This document shows positions 49,806 to 61,616 of a stretch of DNA of 64,000 nt, piece after piece. A program made the translations under genes and the position numbers. The stretch covers positions 2,089,981 to 2,153,980 of the forward strand of contig JACAXG010000092.1 of the NCBI GenBank assembly GCA_018881555.1. Direction: 5' to 3'. The notes under the pieces were generated by a model that was not told the origin of the DNA, did not search any database, and saw nothing but the letters and a program-made list of their open reading frames with translations. The stretch is from Amblyornis subalaris. Lineage: Eukaryota; Chordata; Aves; Passeriformes; Ptilonorhynchidae. The number at the start of each line of letters is the position of its first letter. Within the stretch, counting starts at the first letter, position 1.

Positions 49806-49990
49806 ATGGAAATAAGGCAGGCTGACCTTGGCTGGCTGCCATGTGCCAACTCAGCTGCTATCTCACTCCTCCTCCTCAACAGGATGAGGGCAGAAAAGAT
49901 AAAAAACTCATGGATCAGGAAAAAGGGCAGTGTAATGAAGGAAAGTAAAGGAAACAAGATACAAAGCAGAGCAAAATTATTTTTTCTATT
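49806..49990 (-). mobile_element. ERVL-type LTR fragment, minus strand
   Basis: TGACCTTGGCTGGCTGCCATG, CTATCTCACTCCTCCTCCTCAA (broken here), GGGCAGAAAAGATAAAAAACTC and GGATCAGGAAAAAGGGCAG (pieces) match, in reverse complement, an interior part of a second avian ERVL-type LTR family that I know from memory. Only a portion is present, and neither LTR end is visible. It lies about 100 bp from another ERVL-type LTR fragment in the same orientation. Confidence 0.65.
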
Positions 49991-50084
49991 ATTTCCCATC
50001 AACGGGCGGAGTCCAGCAAGAGGTGAGGATTGAGTTTGTATTACTGTTAATTTGGAAGACAACTGTCTCTATAACCAATGCCCT

Positions 50085-50386
50085 CCCCAGCCCTTCCTCC
50101 TTTCTCTCAGCTTTTATTGATGAGCATGACATCATATGCTATGGAATACCTCCTGGGTTGGTTTGGATCAGTTGTCCTGCCTATGTCGCCTCTCAACCTC
50201 TTGCTGTAATGCAACCTGCTGGTCTTGAAGAAAGGGTTGGACAGTCAGCCCTGATGCTGTGCCAGCACTGCTCAGCAGTGGGAAAAGCACTGGTGCATTA
50301 TCAACACCTTTCTACCTGCCAATACAAGCAGCTGTATGAAGGCTGCTACGGTGAATATTAACTCCATCCCAGACATGCTCAGCACA
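50085..50386 (-). mobile_element. ERVL-type LTR 5' fragment, minus strand, same family as the 22.4 kb copy
   Basis: In reverse complement this is the first 300 bp of the LTR family seen at 22366-22897. It shows GAGCATGACATCATATGC, GTTGTCCTGCC, CACTGCTCAGCAGTG, ATTATCAACACC, AGCTGTATGAAGG and ACTCCATCCCAGACATGC, and ends in GCACA at 50386. The R-U5 half is absent. The TATA position reads GCTTTTATTG on the plus strand, where the family has GCTTTATATG, so the box is altered. No target duplication is visible. Confidence 0.8.
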
Positions 50387-53036
50387 GAGTTTGGATATTT
50401 GGTGGCTAGTCATTGTTTATAGAGAAAATGAGAGTGAACCTAATACACCAGAATGTCAGTTTATGTATCAATCACTTTTACAAGTTCATCTCTCATGTAG
50501 ACAAATACAATCTTGCTTCATGTCTAGCCACCATATAATTTTATAACCAGTTAAATTTCATCACGTTATTCTTCTCTGTCCATCCATTTTTTGGCTCCCT
50601 TTCTTTATATTGTAAAGTACTACAAGGTTATCATTGTCACTCTGAGGTTGGTTAGTCCATCTTCCACCCTTCCTGTCATCTCTAATTCATTGCCTCAAAT
50701 TTTGGTGCAGACCACCTGGCTGTGCTGGCAGCTTCCATCATGCTCCTCAGATAAACACAACCAGGCTTTTTCTACTGCTTGCCATCAGCCTACCTTCAAA
50801 TACAGGAGCAGTTTTTAATTTTTTTCTCTTCAAAGGTCTCCTTAAGTTTTTCTTGTCATGTGTTGCATATATGAAGTTGCTAATAGCCTAAGTGTTCTCT
50901 GTTCTTCTCTACTACAATGGTTCCTGTAGTTTTATTGTTTAAATTTCCTTTAAGACCATTTTCAATCTCTGTTGGTACAGCATGAAGCTCAATGGAGTGT
51001 GTAGTGGTCTCTGAACAGGACTATGTGTTATCCTGATAAGTTACTGATAAGCGAAAACTCACATGATTCACAATCAAAGGATGGCGGTGAGTTGTTTTTT
51101 TCTTTTTCTTGTTCAAGTAGCTGTGACTAATCATTAGGAGCAGTTTTTAAACTAATGGATTTATAAATGAAATAAAAGAAAGCTTTTACTATAATGATGA
51201 ATGTTTACAGATTTGTACTAGAATTTATTAAAAAATAATAAACACAGATATAAGTACTACTTAGTGGTTTTGCATTCAATTGAAATCAGAGGTAAGAAAA
51301 AATTTTAAATAATAAATCATTCAGTGTACAATTTGTTCCTGCTTATTTTGGTAGAGCTTGGTCCTACTGCCACACAGGGTTGCTTATATACACAATATAT
51401 TATTTCGCTATGTGGTGTATGAGCAAGCAAGGAAGAAAAGTTTGAAGCGATGCTTATTTGGAATATCTATTTTTGTTAGTCAAGTCCTGCAAATTGGCTT
51501 TTCTGTCAAGATTCAAAACCTGCTATTAAAAACTGTGTTCTTTCCATTGCTCGGGTACCGAGGGAATTTAGTCAGTTTGCATACTTTATAAACTGAAGGA
51601 AAAATAAACAAATGGAAAAAGAATATAAAATCAGGAAGTAGTCCATGTTTCTAAAGGCATTGCCAAAGGGTTTCCAGCCTGAAGACTGTTCAAAAAAAAC
51701 AAACCAACAAGCCAAAACAACTTATGAGACATTTTAATCTCAATATAACATGGCCATTATCAGCCTGAGGAATGCCGAGTGAGAGATTAAGTGTGTTTAC
51801 TAACTTGAGATCTAATTAAAAAGCTGTGTGACGAAAGAAATTAAGGAAAACATTCCTTACAAAAAAAATACTCTAAATTAAATCCTGGCTGCTTACAGAA
51901 CTTGGACTAAGAATGAAGCTGAAAAGTTATACTTTTTTCAATACAATGTTATTTTAGAAGACAGACACATAACAATGTTCCAGTCTGCGGCAGACGCATA
52001 AAATCTATTCATTTAAATGAAAATATATAGAGAAATTTTCTCTTATCCATTACCCACCTCCAGCAGGTATTTGGTTTGTTGAAAACAAGTAATTTTTTAA
52101 AGAAATATCTCTATATGCATATCAGAAACTGTCATGTTTGTTGTTGAAGTAATTGAAAAGACAGTTGAGGACTTTCAGAATATTATCAGCACTTTTATGA
52201 GTTGAAAATTTATCTTTCACTAATAAATTGGAATAATAAGCCCAAATTCTTAAAATTTACTATCTTGAAAACATTCCAGTGAAATACTCAGAAGTAAGCT
52301 GAGAGGCAGATGTAAGATCCAAATTCTTAGAGAATAAATTAATGATCCTCAGGGCACAGGCGCAAGCTTTCCCTGTGTTTATTTTCTCCTGCAAGTGTAC
52401 CATTAGGTTATGTCTGCCCCAATTTTAGTTTGACATTTGTAAGAGTCATTCTAGCCCATTGCAAAAGTTGTTACAAAGATAACAATATCATGATGTCATA
52501 TACTGTGTCATGAAAGGTTGGCAAGTTCTAATGGGAAAGCTGCCTAAAGCATTTGCTTCAATTTTTTGTAATCTCATTTGAATGAACATTTTAACTTTTT
52601 CCCACTCAAATTCTACCTATTTACTTATTTTTCAGAGACTGCTGATCTATGAGCATAAAAGATCCCTGTAATCATTTTTATGAATGCTTCAGTCTTTTTG
52701 AGCCTTTTTTATCTCCTTCAGCAGCTTTTGGGGTTTTTTTATTTTTTAAGAATTTTTCACTATAATGTTGATCTTTCCTTGTTTCAAGTAGGTGCACCCA
52801 GCAGTTGTGAGCTTTTTTCCTTATGTGCATTCGTTTCTGTTTTCCTCAAATTCCATAATTACAGTTCTACTAATTAAGACAAAGTTAGCAGATTAACGCC
52901 ATAGCTGTTATATGAAAGGACTAAATTTTCTCTTTGCTCAAAAGCAATAAATTTAAAATGTTTGCTTGTCTCTCAGTGTTTGTATGATACACTTTTGTTA
53001 AAGCAGTATTAATAAAGATGTTGTAAATAACATACA
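50387..53036. other. Unique AT-rich DNA, no gene seen
   Basis: No gene, RNA or transposon recognised. Confidence 0.55.
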
Positions 53037-53452
53037 CAGAATTGTAGAATCGCAAAAAGACCTCTAAAATCATTGAATCCAGATGTTAATCCAGCACTTC
53101 TGTGTTCACCACTAAACCATGCTCCCAAGTGCCACATCCACACCCCTTTTAAACACTTCCAGGGCTAGTCACTCAACCACTTCCCTGGGCAGCCTGTTCC
53201 AATGCCTGACAACCCCTTCTGTGAAGAAATTTTTCCTAATATCCAATCTAGACCTCCTTTGGTGCAACTTGAGGCCATTTTCTCTCATCATATCACTTGT
53301 TAGTTGTGAGAAAAGATTGACCTCTCTCCTTGCTACAGCCTCCTTTCAGGTAGTTGTGGAGAGCAATAAGGTCCCTCCTGAGCCTCATTTTCTCCAGACT
53401 AAACAACTCCAGCTCCCTCAGCCACTCCTCATAAGACTTCTGCTCTAGACAC
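53037..53452 (-). mobile_element. CR1 LINE 3' fragment, minus strand
   Basis: Reverse complement of about 415 bp of the CR1 3' end. It starts at CAGAATTGTAGAATCG and runs through AAATCATTGAATCC, ACTTCCAGGGCTAGTCAC, CTGGGCAGCCTGTTCC, AAATTTTTCCTAATATCC and AGCAATAAGGTCCCTCC to CAGCTCCCTCAGCCACTCC. It is the best preserved of the minus-strand CR1 tails. The 109-codon plus-strand frame across it is a shadow. Confidence 0.95.
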
Positions 53453-55235
53453 CTGTGTATGTTTGTGAAAATACAGTAAATTGATGGGAAAACTCATTGA
53501 TATTAGTGTTGTTAGATGAGGCACATATTAGAATAGTAATTTTAGCTAAAATAGATTGAAAATAAGCCTATCTTTAAGTTCATTTCAGAGCAGAACTTGT
53601 GATAACTGCTTAAGGAGCATTTCTGCTTCTCTTAGATATGTTTTAAAAGGACAATAGTCAAGATTTTAGACTTTACCTAGATAGTACTGTGATATTACTC
53701 AAAGGGTAGTGAGAATACTGTCTTTAACAAATAAGTTTGTGAACAGTTATTTATTGATTTTAATGTGTCATTTTAAATGTCACAATATAATTAAATTTTA
53801 AGTAAAGACTTAAGAGGAGAACCTATGTACCTTAGGTCTAAATGTCAACACAATTTCAGCCTAAGTACATAAATTAATATATTTGCTATTTATTCAATCA
53901 CTTTCAAAGCACCTATAGCTCTTGGAAAATTTAATAGTGGAAAAAAATTTGGAGTATACAACTCCAGTTCACATTCTGGAAAGAAATAGAGACGCAATCG
54001 CAAGAAGAGCAAGGCAGGTGCCTGCAACATTTTTCAGAACTTCAGCTTGTCTTGAAAGAGAGGAAGGAAATTATTAATGACAGTCGATCAGAAAGTCTAT
54101 TCATTTTTTTTGGAGACCGGAAACACTGAGATTGGATAAATTTTCTTAGTATTCTTTTTGTCTTCTTTTGAGTCTTACTTTGAGGCATGCAGACATTCAG
54201 GTTGTATACACAGGTTCCTTTTATAATTTGGTTGCGAGAGCAAAGCCAGTCTGTTTTACACCATCCCAAACATTTTATAGCTTATGGAGGATATTTAGTG
54301 GTTGCCTGGAGTGCCAAACGTAGTTTTTAATCCTAATTTCTTTGTTTGAAAAGTATAATCAATTGAAATGGTTTCCTTAAAGTCCATATTTCATCAGTCA
54401 GTATCTACTTTCTAAACCATCTCATCTCTGGAATGACTTAAAGATCGTTCACTTGAAAGATTGGATCATTTCACACACAGAAAACTGCTGGTGACTTTAT
54501 AATTTTGCCAGCTGACATCTAATCCATATTGCTGTTATTTTCTTTATAAGTGGCTGATAGGTGATACTAAGGCTGAACTGATAAGAAGTAATGGATCTTT
54601 AATGCATTTGAGAATTTGCAGATATTCAAACTGAATCAGTGTCACAGTGCTTCTTAATTTTCTACTGCAATGACATCCAAGTTTTGAAGAGGCAGCGTAG
54701 CTTGGATACATGACCAAATGTAAAAAAAGATGGAAGGTGTTAATATTCCATGGCAGAAATAAAACTTTTTTTCCCTACTTAAATATTGCCACTTAACATT
54801 TTATGAAATATAATAGCCTATGGTGCCCAGGTGGCTTTCTCTCCTGGTATCTTGATTAAATATTTACTTTGTTTAAGAGTCAACATAGGACACAAAAAGC
54901 TCAGAAAATGCATGTTTAAACATTCTCTAAAGGTTCATATTAAAAAGGAATTTTAAACAGAACTCTGTAAAATGCATTTTATTTGCATTATAAAAAACAT
55001 ATCATGTTTTTTTAAAATTGAGACAGTTGCACAAGCTTAGGTTTTGAATTATTCATTTACAGGTATTTGCTATGTACAGACATAGAGGGGAAAAAAACCA
55101 CCAGCCAGACAAAAAAGAAAAACACCTCAGATCCTGTTTCAGATATCTTATATGTCAATTAGCAATTACAAATAAATTACATGAAGCATGGCTACATGAG
55201 TTCATAATCCCGTGAGAGAAAATAATTCTATTCAC
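53453..55235. other. Unique AT-rich DNA, no gene seen
   Basis: No gene or transposon recognised. Confidence 0.55.
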
Positions 55236-55362
55236 TTTGGACAAGGCCTCTGAGCAACCTGATGGAGTTGAAAATGTCCTTACTCATTGCAGGGGCATTG
55301 GACTACATGATCTTTAAAGGTCCTTTCCAACGCAAAATATTCGATAATAATTCTATGATCTG
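55236..55362 (+). mobile_element. CR1 LINE terminal fragment, plus strand
   Basis: GAGCAACCTGATGGAGTTG, GCAGGGGCATTGGACTAC, ATGATCTTTAAAGGTCC and TTTCCAACGCAAAATATTCG, ending in AATAATTCTATGATCTGC, make up the last 125 bp of CR1 with a worn terminal repeat. Confidence 0.9.
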
Positions 55363-58300
55363 CAATTTATTATTAAAAAGATGACATTCAAGTTTTGGGG
55401 AAGGAATTTATGTGAAGTCTACCAAAAAGGAATATTATTGAAAAATTGCGGTAGTATCTAAATTAATCAACAATAAATTAATCTAGTTTATGTTCCTTCT
55501 TGCTGAATTATTCCCAAACAGAGATGGTATTTCAAAATTCTAAGGAATTTCAAAGAATGGAAGAAGTTAAGTATCCTCCTTTATTTAGATGGGAAATACA
55601 GACATAAGTAAGACTTGTTGAAAGATAGACAAGCCATAAGAGAGCCTGTTTTTTCTCTGGAGGATTTGCTCAATAACTGCTATCAAAACAGTCTTTCTTA
55701 CTACTACAAAAACCAAAACATGCCAACAAAAACTCTAAAACAAACAAACTGCCCACTAAATAGACAAAAGCAAAAACAGAGTCAAAATTCACTCTCAAAG
55801 AAACATTCCTAGTCAATCCTGGCTTGGAAGTTGAGTCAAACTAATAGGCAACTTCCAAGAATGATAGTTTTTAGGAGTTTGCTTACCCAGCAAAAATTGT
55901 GATTAATAAAATGCAGTTGCTCTGTGAGCAGTTTTTAATGTCTGAAGACTGGTAAAATTGCTGAGTTTAAGAAAAAAAAAAAATGTATTTTTGACAAGCT
56001 CACATGGACTCTTCCAGTCCAGTGCTATGCTTTGAAATACGTTTGCCAACAACTCACTGTCACTTATTTCTCTTGCTGTTTTGAAGGTCCTGCTTTTAAA
56101 GCGTTATTCCCAGTGCAATTTATGTTTGTTCAGGTCTGGTGTATATATGTACAAAGTGCTGAGGGAAGAATGTGTCTTTTGAAAAACATCCAGAATCACA
56201 CTTTCCAGAACAAAAACAGACTTGTTTAGAGATAACAAAGCTACCTAGAAAAAGATGGAAGAATTTTAACCATACACCAGACATAACCAGGTTTTTGCTT
56301 ATTTCTTCCTTCACAGTCATTTGTCCTATGTTCTTAGAATAGTTGATGTGATAATACTTTTAAAATTTGGTTCAAAGAGAGTCCTGGCTCTTTTAAATGC
56401 TCGACTATTGAAAAAAATGTATTTTGTGTTGCAATGTACAGGTTCTCTTGCAATTTACAGCTTTTCTTTTTTGTGTTTTTGTTGTTTGTTTTGTTTCTGT
56501 TCTTTCAGAAGACAGAGTGTCTTCCACTTCTGCCTTTCAATAATACATAAGATCAGAAGGATTTCTTCTGGAATATTTAGTATGTATTAAAATGTACAAC
56601 TAGATTTCATAGGTCTGGATGTTTCTTTTTTAGTATTCTGGCAGCATTTCTTTTATGGACTTTGCAAACCAATGCTGTAGACAATTTTCATTTAAGAGTT
56701 TCCTCAGTTGTGAAGCAGTTGATATATCAGTCATAGTTTTCTTTCTGTAGATGCAAACTTCAAAAAATCTAAAAAGGAAAAAAAGAACAGCAGAAAAAAA
56801 AATTGAAGATGACTTTATAATCCAACAGAATTACTGTTGCCGTAGTGCACAAACCTATTTTATTTTTGGAGTTTTGTGGTTTGCTTTGGTTTGGTTGTTT
56901 TGGTTTTGGGGGTCTTTTTGGTAAAGATGCGGACACTGAAACTGTGATTAGCACGAAGGTGCTTATAGAATTAATCTCGTGTGCTAAAAGCAACAGTGAC
57001 CATAAAAAGGACAGAATCTTTTCTTTTTTTCTTTGAATTCTTTATTCAAGAAAGAACTAGTTCTAGAATTAATATGTAGTGCAAAGATATGAATATCCAG
57101 ATGATTTTTCTCTTTTATCAGATAGTAAAAGAGAAAAGAAAACAAGATCAAAAGTGGGCAGACCTTCAACATCTCAACAAGCAAACAAGCACAAAGAGAA
57201 TTTGGTAAATGAAACCATCTATACTAAAAATCCATGCTGAGGAGTTGGTTACTACTGAGATTTAATTAACAACTCAGTACAGGGACAAGAACCAATTATA
57301 CAAGCAGAGAGATTAACTAAGGAGGCTGAGTCCTCACCTGTATCTTTTAAAAAGATGTTCTTGTTTAGACAGAAGGAGGTTTTTTGCTTTTCTTGTTTGT
57401 TTTCAAACAGTAATCAAAACACTGAAAATAATTCCAGGAACTTTGGGAGATTAATTTTATTTTGGACAGCCATCCAAATTTTAGAAGGGTTTCCAAATGT
57501 ATTTTAACATGCTTAAGTTAAAACCTTAATAAAACATGTTGTTATTCCCTCCACACACCTTTTCTGTACATGTTACAGCTGTTTCATATTTGAGACATAG
57601 TAATGTGCTGATCTTTCTCAATGTATAGACCCGGGGAAACCAGAAAATACAAAAATTCATCCAGTGTAAAATCATAAATTAGTCTTCCTTATTTTTTAAT
57701 ACATATTCTGACCTTCAAATTTTCCACAAATATGTTTCTTTTCCTTTTGTAATAGATGATGCTTATTGTTAAAATATTTCCTCTTAATTGGACTGTAGTA
57801 TACTCCTTGATCAATGAAAAGAAGAGTGTTGGTTGCTTTGTATTTAATATTTTGACCGGTAAAGTTTATTAAAAATCTTAATTTACAAGCTTTCACTTAA
57901 TTCTGAAATGCACATGATTTTAAATGCATAGAAATCTCACAAGTACCTGCTTAAGCTTCTACATTAATTTCATCCTCAAATCTCTGAGTTGATTGTCTAT
58001 AAATATGATATTAAATTAAATATTGTTCAGTACTCACCAAATTCTTTAGTCATAAAGATCGAGTTTTTCTCTTAGACCTACAACGTCCATGCACTAGAGT
58101 TCTCTCAGCTGTTCCCAAAGACAAGCAAGTGCTGAGTGTCTGATATTTCTAGGACAAGATTACAAGTTCTTGAGAATCTAAGATTTCTGCAGTTTTTCGT
58201 CTGTGAAGTCAATGTCCAACTGAGATCTGAGTTCTGTGGGCTATATTGTGTTTAAATCCAAATGACAGGGTTTAGGCTCTTGGTTATCAGCTATGGTCCT

Positions 58301-58790
58301 TACTTTGCTATGACCAGGTACATAGGAAAACCAAGCTGGGTTAAAATACAGCCATATAAAACTAGAAAAAGAATAAGGTTAAGAACTCTTCATACCCATA
58401 AAACAGGGCTCATACCCCCCTTTTTAATGTGTCAGTGATCCAATTTTGTATGCAGTTTACGGCCGCAATCACATTTGTGGTTCGACGGAGCTGCTGTTTA
58501 GATGGGAAAGAATCTGGAGTTGAGAAAGGTGAAGACTTGTTTTTTCCCTCAACATGTGCTCTAGGAAAAAAAAAAAAGCCTTTTTATGCATTTTGCTAGC
58601 AACATGATGAGGCCAGTCCTATCAGTGTGCTCATCACCTCAGAAAAACTGTCGATGTCTGCAGTTAATAATTTAAACCCAGTTGTAGTTAAAAGTCTTGA
58701 TCAACCAATAACATATCTGCTTAAATCATGGTTTGATCTGACTTGTTCGCCAGAAGCAAAACATTGCTTTTCAACCTGAATCTCCAAATA
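55363..58790. other. Unique AT-rich DNA, no gene seen
   Basis: About 3.4 kb with no recognised gene. A G/T-rich stretch at 56870-56920 (repeats of TTTGGTT) is simple sequence. Frames of 63-89 codons are low complexity. Confidence 0.55.
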
Positions 58791-59167
58791 TCTTAGTATC
58801 GCTGTTGTCTTGGGGTCAGAGCCAAATCACGACATACACGATCCAAGAGTCGGTGAAAAGTGGCATTTATTTGTTAATATAAAGACCTTTTTATACCTTA
58901 ATGTGCTTGAATGTCATAAGGTCATTGGTCCTTTGGCCATCCACCTCTCAGGGTGATTGGCTAAGGTGCTGCAATGCCTTATTGAAAATATTTCTCTAGA
59001 CATATCATAACAATACTACACAACTCACAGGTGCACGATAAGAAGAAGTCCCGTTAGAAAAACATCTTTGCTGTTTACATAGCTTCTGTGAGAAAGGACA
59101 GCTTGTCACAGGATGCAAAATGCTAGAGAATTTCTCTGCTGAAAGCTTTTCAGCATCCACATCTTAG
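58791..59167 (-). mobile_element. Class II (ERVK-like) solo LTR, minus strand, perfect 6-bp target duplication
   Basis: Identical TCTTAG hexamers at 58791-58796 and 59162-59167 bound a 365-bp unit (58797-59161). On the minus strand it starts TGTGGATGCTGAAAAGC and ends CCCAAGACAACAGCGATA. The last bases would be CA in an intact LTR, so one C-to-T change has altered the terminus. Minus-strand signals are in the right order: TATAAAAAGG near 58892-58901 and AATAAA near 58870-58875. A 6-bp target duplication fits betaretrovirus-like (class II) elements. No viral genes remain. Confidence 0.85.
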
Positions 59168-61481
59168 ATTTTATAGCACCTCACTGAAGCTGCAATTTTT
59201 TTCTTGCCTGTGTTCCCACAGAGTCTAATTTCTTGGCCAGCCTGTATCTTTCAGAAAGTCATCAATTAATGTGCATTTAATGAGTTCATGATACTTAGTA
59301 TCATAATCATACAAGCCAGTGACACTAGAGAAACAGATATTTTGAATACTCTATCTAGAGATTTCTGATTGTGACCAGACCTGTATGAACAATATAATTT
59401 GATTTGCTATCCGAACTATAAAAACACAAAGTTATTTGGGATTAATACAACTACCAGTTGCTTTCAATATGAAACAAGCCACTGTGCTTCATTGTGAAAG
59501 CATCAAACAATCCCCAATAATTATTTGGAAATGCACACTGTTAGAGATGAAATCTGAAAGATTTTATTCTGAACATCTGAAACTATGATATTTGACATTA
59601 CTATATTTATGCCCATTTTACTCAGCCAAAATTATTTGTTGAATTCTGTGTAGATTTCCTGTGATTAATTCCACCTTAGTTGTTTCATTTCATGGGCATG
59701 TCTCATTCACAGTTGTCTTATTTCTAAATTATGAGAAAAGGTGCAAATTTAAAAATTATTGTATGGCTGGTATCTCCACAGGTTCTGAAATTCTATTTGG
59801 TTGCAAAGTTCAGGAAGTTCTTCAGTGCAGACATCAGTTTCCAGGGAGGACAAAATCTGGGTGCTTAGCACAAAAGGCAATAAAAATTAGCTGTTTCTTA
59901 ACAAGCAGATTTCAAAATACTCATAATAATAAGTATAATTCCACAAAACATACACCAACAAAGCACTACTTTGAGATTTATGTGCTTTATTCCCTTGAAA
60001 CTACTGTCTGTCTGTATTTAGAGCCAAAAATGTCTGTTCACCTTGTAAGGTTTTATAAAAAGTCCCTACTGCTTTTCTAAGTAAATTATTTTTCTGTAGC
60101 CTGAAGCTGCTAACAGCCCCTGAAGAATTAATAATGGTTCTGGCACAGGTCAGCGTGTATCCTGCCAGTTCTCTCTCCCATTGAGCACATGCACCGAGAA
60201 TACAGGACTTGCAGCTCCAGTGGGGTTTATTGCATTTGCTTACAGTGAAGATGGTAGCCATCTTAAGTGCCTAGCAAAACGGGAGGGCACTAAAAAAGAT
60301 ATAGCTGAAATACAACAAAAGAAATGGAAATTTTCTGGACTCCAGGAAAAAGCCGTTGCAAGAGTTGGGGTTATCGGGTACTCCATCAGTGCTCCACTGA
60401 GGAAATTTCATTTCTTCCTGTGAGAATCTGGCAAAATGAACTGATCTTACCCACCTGAAATTTTAGGCAGAAGGTTGAAAAATCAAAATCACAATATCTG
60501 ATGTTAATTCATGAATGTCTTTTGGCTAGCTTCTGGTTTATCAGTATATTGAATAGCCGTCTCTCTAGCAGGTTTGAAAAATCAAGTGACATTTCAGTAT
60601 ATTTAATGAAGGCAGGAAGGTTGTGTTTTCTTTAGGTTTCATTTTAAGTGTTCATGAAGCTGCTCTGGAGACTGGATTCAGAAGTTTTAGGAAAGTTTGA
60701 TTAATAGGGCTGAGCACTTTTTGATTACGAATGGGTTTACTTTTCTTTCCTAGAATGAAAATGAGGCCAGAGCAGGGTCCCATTGTAGAAGTTCCTAAGC
60801 AGACGTTAAATAAAATGCTAATCCCTGTCATGTAGACCTCACAACCCAAATAAGAGCCTGACATTTCAACAATGCTAACCTAAAGTATGTAAGTGAAATT
60901 TGATTCTATTACGAAATAGATATTTAAGGCTTAAGAAATGTGTATGAATAGGAACACAACTTGCATCAGAAATTAATACACTTAAAATTATAATTTTAAT
61001 AAAGTAGTATAATTCTGAAGCGTCAGATACTGTTTTATAGCAAGATGTCACATTTATTAATTTGCAGAACTAAATTTTGGCAAACCTTATTTTTTACAGA
61101 AAGTCCGAGAAGCTTTTATAGAAACATTCAATTATTTCCATACAAAAACATGTTAAAAATTCTCCTTTTGGTGAGACCTTATATAAGCTTGGAACTAGAT
61201 TTTTGCAATCATGAGTTACATTACAGTATTGCTGATTTTGAAGATCAAATTAAATCTCATACACATACCAAAAAGAGTTGGATCACCACCTTAATTTCTG
61301 TTCTATCCAAATTGAGATAATAAATTTTTTTGCAAAAGCTATTCTGACTCAGTTTGGACATGTCACCCTAACTTTAGTGATGCTACCAGAATACCTGTAG
61401 ACAGTCCAAGCTTCCAGGAAAGATCAAGTGAAACGAAGTGGGATACGTGGAAGCGATGCTCGCACACAGGGATGTGTGCTG
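59168..61481. other. Unique AT-rich DNA, no gene seen
   Basis: No gene recognised. The 139-codon frame at 59661-60080 overlaps an opposing 86-codon frame and has no family resemblance. Confidence 0.5.
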
Positions 61482-61498
61482 ACAGCAGGTGGTGCTGC
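61482..61498 (+). promoter_or_regulatory. CTCF-like motif
   Basis: ACAGCAGGTGGTGCTGC resembles the core CTCF site (CCAGCAGGGGGCGCTGC) at most positions and also includes an E-box (CAGGTG). It sits in a locally GC-richer stretch just upstream of a strong hairpin. Binding is unproven. Confidence 0.35.
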
Positions 61499-61550
61499 AC
61501 CTTTAAATTAAGGCAGACGGCAGCTCCTCCGCCACATCTGCGTGTGTAGA

Positions 61551-61616
61551 AAAATATGGTTCAAGCTTCATCTGCCTTCATTGGTATGAGGGCTGATGAA
61601 GCTTGAGGCGTATTTT
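61551..61616. ncRNA. 66-nt hairpin with pre-microRNA geometry
   Basis: The two 31-nt arms (61551-61581 and 61586-61616) pair around a TGGT tetraloop. There are 29 pairs, three of them G-U if the plus strand is transcribed, and only two mismatches (T61573/T61594 and G61559/G61608). The longest run, TCAAGCTTCATC with GATGAAGCTTGA, is 12 perfect Watson-Crick pairs. Pairing ends at the base (A61550/A61617). Length, stem continuity and scattered mismatches are those of an animal pre-miRNA, though the loop is small. I do not recognise the arms as a known miRNA. It could also be a worn palindrome or a transposon fold-back. Confidence 0.5.

Noticed and set aside
53119..53448. 109-codon plus-strand frame
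   Set aside because: Antisense of a CR1 3' tail.
59661..60080. 139-codon plus-strand frame as a gene
   Set aside because: Composition is AT-driven (rich in K, N, F, Y), and there is no recognisable domain or start-site support.
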